Below, piece by piece: positions 61,404 to 64,000 of a stretch of DNA of 64,000 nucleotides. The notes below the pieces were generated by a model. It saw only the letters and a program-made list of their open reading frames with translations. It was not told the DNA's origin and did not search any database. Location of the stretch: the NCBI RefSeq assembly GCF_002803095.1, contig NZ_PGLR01000013.1, positions 62,001 to 126,000 of the forward strand, read 5' to 3'. This stretch comes from Pseudomonas sp. ZH-FAD. Its GTDB lineage: Bacteria > Pseudomonadota > Gammaproteobacteria > Pseudomonadales > Pseudomonadaceae. A program made the translations under genes and the position numbers. The stretch's first letter is position 1; each line of letters opens with the position of its first letter.

Positions 61404-62552
61404 ATGGCCGCCTCTCTGTCGTATTTCGATGAGTCCCACCAATTGGTTCGCGATTCCGTTCGGCGTTTCGTCGAGCGCGAGATCCTGCCGCATATCGACG
61501 AGTGGGAGGAGGCCGAGGAGTTTCCTCGTGAGCTGTACCTCAAGGCTGGCGCTGCGGGCATTCTCGGTATCGGTTACCCGGAGCAGCTCGGTGGCAGTCA
61601 CGAGGGTGACGTGTTCGCCAAGGTGGCGGCCAGCGAGGAACTGATGCGCAGTGGCTCCGGTGGCCTGGTGGCCGGGCTTGGTTCGCTGGATATCGGCCTG
61701 CCACCCATCGTCAAATGGGCCACGCCCGCCGTGCGCGAACGTGTGGTGCCGCGAGTGCTGGCCGGCGAGAAGATCATGGCGCTGGCGGTGACCGAGCCCT
61801 CCGGTGGCTCCGACGTGGCCAATCTCAAGACTCGCGCGGTGCGCGACGGTGATCACTACCGCATCAATGGCAGCAAGACCTTCATCACCAGCGGCGTGCG
61901 TGCCGATTACTACACGGTGGCGGTGCGCACCGGCGGTGAGGGCTTTGGCGGCGTCAGCCTGCTGCTGGTGGAGAAGGGCACCTCGGGCTTCAGCGTCGGC
62001 CGCAAGCTGAAGAAGATGGGCTGGTGGGCGTCGGATACCGCCGAACTGTTCTTCGACGACTGCAAGGTGCCGGTGGAGAACCTGATCGGCGTGGAGAACG
62101 CCGGTTTCGCCTGCATCATGGCCAACTTCCAGAGCGAGCGCCTGAGCCTGGCGATCATGGCCAACATGACTGCACAACTGGCGCTGGAGGAATCGCTGAA
62201 ATGGGCGCGCGAGCGCCAGGCGTTCGGCAAGCCGTTGGGCAAGTTCCAGGTGCTCAAGCACCGCCTGGCCGAGATGGCCACGCAGCTCGAAGTCTCCCGT
62301 GAGTTCACCTACCGTCAGGCCGCGCAGATGGCGGCCGGCAGGAGCGTGATCAAGGAGATCTCCATGGCCAAGAACTTCGCCACCGATATCGCCGATCGCC
62401 TGACCTACGATGCGGTGCAGATCATGGGCGGCATGGGTTACATGCGTGAGTCTCTGGTCGAGCGCCTGTACCGCGACAACCGCATCCTCTCCATTGGCGG
62501 TGGCACGCGCGAGATCATGAACGAGATCATTTCGAAGCAGATGGGGCTGTAG
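61404..62552 (+). CDS. Acyl-CoA dehydrogenase
   Basis: 382 aa. The N-terminal helical domain is followed by the FAD-binding stretch MALAVTEPSGGSDVANLKTRAV, KTFITSGVRADYYTVAVRTG and the C-terminal flavin/catalytic region LTYDAVQIMGGMGYMRESLVERLYRD. It oxidises an acyl-CoA to the enoyl-CoA. The gene sits after recR as in P. aeruginosa. The operator 33 bp upstream matches the sites beside the AtuA-like gene, which points to a branched or terpenoid acyl-CoA substrate; this is inferred. Confidence 0.92.
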   Translation: MAASLSYFDESHQLVRDSVRRFVEREILPHIDEWEEAEEFPRELYLKAGAAGILGIGYPEQLGGSHEGDVFAKVAASEELMRSGSGGLVAGLGSLDIGLPPIVKWATPAVRERVVPRVLAGEKIMALAVTEPSGGSDVANLKTRAVRDGDHYRINGSKTFITSGVRADYYTVAVRTGGEGFGGVSLLLVEKGTSGFSVGRKLKKMGWWASDTAELFFDDCKVPVENLIGVENAGFACIMANFQSERLSLAIMANMTAQLALEESLKWARERQAFGKPLGKFQVLKHRLAEMATQLEVSREFTYRQAAQMAAGRSVIKEISMAKNFATDIADRLTYDAVQIMGGMGYMRESLVERLYRDNRILSIGGGTREIMNEIISKQMGL

Positions 62553-62563
62553 CCGGGCGTGCA

Positions 62564-62632
62564 GTGGGAGGGGCTTTAGCCGCGATCATCCTCAAAAAGG
62601 GCGGAAAAGCTCGCCGCTAAAGCGCCTCCCAC
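62564..62632. repeat. REP pair, GGGAGGGGCTTT family
   Basis: The left unit GTGGGAGGGGCTTTAGCCGC and an inverted right unit (CGCTAAAGCGCCTCCCAC) enclose about 24 bp. It lies just beyond the acyl-CoA dehydrogenase, between convergent genes. Confidence 0.75.
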
Positions 62633-62644
62633 GGAAGCCGGCGA

Positions 62645-63592
62645 TCAGGACGCGACCTGGTTCTGTGTGGCCTGGCGCAGGCGGGCGATATCGCGTTGCG
62701 GCGGATCGCCGAACAGGCGGCTGTACTCGCGGCTGAACTGCGATGGACTTTCGTAACCGACGCGGTAGCTGGCCGCTGCCGCTTCTAGGTTGTCGCACAG
62801 CATTAGCCGGCGAGCCTCCTGCAGGCGCAACTGCTTCTGATACTGCAGCGGGCTGAATGCCGTGACTGCCTTGAATCTATGGTGCAGGGTCGAGGGGCTC
62901 AGATTCACCTCACGGGCCAGTTCCTCGATGCGCAGCGGCTGATCGAAATTCTTGCGCAGCCACTCGATGGCACGGGAGATGCGCTGGCTCTGGCTGTCGG
63001 CGATCACCACTTCATGCAGGCGATGGCCCTGCGGGCTGAGCAGCATGCGGTAGAAAATCTCGCGCAATGCCAATGGCGCCAGCATGGCGATGTCGGATGG
63101 GGTTTCCAGCAGGCGTAGCAGGCGGATCACCGCATCCAGCAGGCGCGGGTCGAGACGATCGAGAAACAGCGCCCGCTGGGAAGCCGCGTCCGGGGCTGGA
63201 ATCGCTGGCATTTCGGTAAGCAGGCTGCTGATCAGCGCGGGATCGATCTCCAGAGCGATGCTCAGATAGGGGTGATCCGGGCTGGCCTCGATCACCCGGC
63301 CGGTTACCGGCAGCACCACCGACGCCACCAGATAATTCAACGGATCATAGACGTAGAGCTCGTCACCCAGACGTATCTCTTTACGGCCCTGGGCAATGAT
63401 GCACAGGCATGGGTCGTAGACTGTCTGCATGGGCAGGCTGGGAGTCGTGGCGCGTGCCAGTCTCAGACCGGGAACGGCCGTCGTATGGATTCCATCGTCG
63501 GGCACGAAGCGCTCAACCAGACGGGCCATTTCATGGCTGAGTTCAGCCAGTGGAGTATCGAGGGTTGCAGCGGTATGACGGGGTGACTGCAT
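62645..63592 (-). CDS. AraC family transcriptional regulator (AraC_N type)
   Basis: 315 aa. The N-terminal AraC-type domain (VYDPCLCIIAQGRKEIRLGDELYVYDPLNYLVASVVLPV) resembles ligand-binding regulators of alcohols or drugs. The C-terminal double HTH reads RAIEWLRKNFDQPLRIEELAREVNLSPSTLHHRFK and AAAASYRVGYESPSQFSREYSRLFG. AGGAGG lies just upstream of the ATG. It diverges from an exported protein gene at 63922, and strong direct and inverted repeats lie between. Confidence 0.9.
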   Translation of the reverse strand: MQSPRHTAATLDTPLAELSHEMARLVERFVPDDGIHTTAVPGLRLARATTPSLPMQTVYDPCLCIIAQGRKEIRLGDELYVYDPLNYLVASVVLPVTGRVIEASPDHPYLSIALEIDPALISSLLTEMPAIPAPDAASQRALFLDRLDPRLLDAVIRLLRLLETPSDIAMLAPLALREIFYRMLLSPQGHRLHEVVIADSQSQRISRAIEWLRKNFDQPLRIEELAREVNLSPSTLHHRFKAVTAFSPLQYQKQLRLQEARRLMLCDNLEAAAASYRVGYESPSQFSREYSRLFGDPPQRDIARLRQATQNQVAS

Positions 63593-63661
63593 GGTGAGCC
63601 TCCTGAAAGTCAGCGAAGCCTAGCCAGGTTTTTCAGGCAAGTCATGAGGGGTGGCAGGATC

Positions 63662-63690
63662 AGGCAATTATTTGCCAGTAATGGGCAAAT
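63662..63690. promoter_or_regulatory. AraC-type operator, distal repeat
   Basis: The repeat GCAANTATTTGCCAGTAAT occurs here and at 63769-63789. Here it extends into ATTTGCC-N7-GGCAAAT, a perfect 7-7-7 palindrome. Confidence 0.55.
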
Positions 63691-63768
63691 TTCCGGTGAT
63701 ACAGAGTATTTCAAGGATGGTCAGGGGGCTGTGCACTAGGTTGATGCGATTTCATGCTGTGGAGTTTT

Positions 63769-63789
63769 AGGCAAGTATTTGCCAGTAAT
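63769..63789. promoter_or_regulatory. AraC-type operator, proximal repeat
   Basis: This matches the distal repeat at 20 of 21 bases, in the same orientation, 107 bp away. That is about ten helical turns and would allow DNA looping or two regulator dimers. Confidence 0.55.
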
Positions 63790-63921
63790 CGACTAACGCT
63801 CTGATGACCTTCTGCCTGATCTTTGTAGCCATCGAGCGGTGTCCCTGCATCGGCTCGAACACGTGCAGTAGCCTGATCACCCGCTAAGTGGTGCCCACAT
63901 ACGTCACGAAAGGAGCGAACC

Positions 63922-64000
63922 ATGCCCAGTAAATGGCTGATCGCACCGCTGACTCTGTTATTGCTCGCCACGGCCTGGCTTGACTCAAGAGCCGTTGGCG
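63922..64000 (+). CDS. Exported or membrane-anchored protein (partial, 5' end only)
   Basis: 26 codons are visible: MPSKWLIAPLTLLLLATAWL then DSRAVG. AAGGAG lies 8-13 bp before the ATG. The hydrophobic segment is a signal peptide or anchor. The gene is divergent from the AraC regulator, which probably controls it. An RND membrane-fusion protein is one possibility, but too little is present to say. Confidence 0.6.
   Translation, partial: MPSKWLIAPLTLLLLATAWLDSRAVG

Noticed and set aside
63711..63971. An 86-codon minus-strand frame between the AraC gene and the last gene
   Set aside because: No ribosome site or domain, and it overlaps the operator repeats and the start of the exported protein on the other strand.
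1..64000. CRISPR arrays, tRNA genes, transposases or phage genes
   Set aside because: No regularly spaced identical repeats, cloverleaf-like sequences, or transposase/integrase/capsid motifs were seen; the repeats present are REP and MITE-like.

Overview
The window looks like chromosome from a Pseudomonas of the aeruginosa / mendocina-oleovorans side of the genus. The evidence is the high GC content, the dnaX-ybaB-recR-acyl-CoA dehydrogenase gene order, a Fur-controlled ECF sigma / FecR / TonB receptor locus, DUF2897- and DUF3509-type small proteins, and several Pseudomonas-style REP repeats. No transposase, phage gene, tRNA, rRNA operon or CRISPR array is visible.

Layout. 0-2 kb: a partial AtuA-like (DUF1446) gene divergent from a TetR gene, with two copies of an 18-bp operator between them. 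2-7 kb: two tandem orphan solute-binding proteins, a CPBP membrane protease, a small DUF2897 protein, and an ethanolamine ammonia-lyase locus in which eutB is wrecked and eutC is intact. Two MITE-like elements with related cores and different ends lie in this stretch. 7-14.9 kb: a CBS-domain histidine kinase with a double-receiver regulator, pyrF, a short-chain dehydrogenase, a bile-acid/sodium symporter-type carrier, and a lysE-benE transporter pair. 14.9-18.9 kb: TonB-dependent siderophore receptor, FecR and ECF sigma factor behind a Fur box. 19-26.7 kb: MarR / aminotransferase / GST, an AraC regulator, and a hydrolase / beta-propeller sensor kinase / LuxR regulator operon. 26.7-32.8 kb: a minus-strand operon of esterase, isochorismatase-like hydrolase, ABM-domain membrane protein, exported amidohydrolase and MFS exporter. 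32.9-38.9 kb: an amino-acid permease, then a copper operon (TolC-like lipoprotein, multicopper oxidase, cupredoxin, CusF-like protein). 38.9-42.8 kb: HU protein, a lipase-like hydrolase and a chemoreceptor.

42.8-57.4 kb holds the SRP RNA gene and, between it and dnaX, a compact catabolic block. It consists of two TetR-controlled modules arranged tail to tail: (i) TetR / VOC extradiol-type dioxygenase / FAH-family protein / acyl-CoA synthetase / DUF1302 / DUF1329, divergent from an Old Yellow Enzyme; (ii) an MhpA-like flavin monooxygenase plus TetR, divergent from a PhyH dioxygenase. Together they look like a pathway for uptake, ring hydroxylation, ring cleavage and CoA activation of a hydrophobic aromatic substrate I cannot identify. 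This is the best candidate for an undescribed system.

57.4-64 kb is conserved core (dnaX, ybaB, recR), then a DUF4157-like protein, an acyl-CoA dehydrogenase, an AraC regulator and the start of an exported protein. The acyl-CoA dehydrogenase carries the same 18-bp operator found at the left end of the window, 60 kb away. This suggests one TetR regulon joining the two ends.
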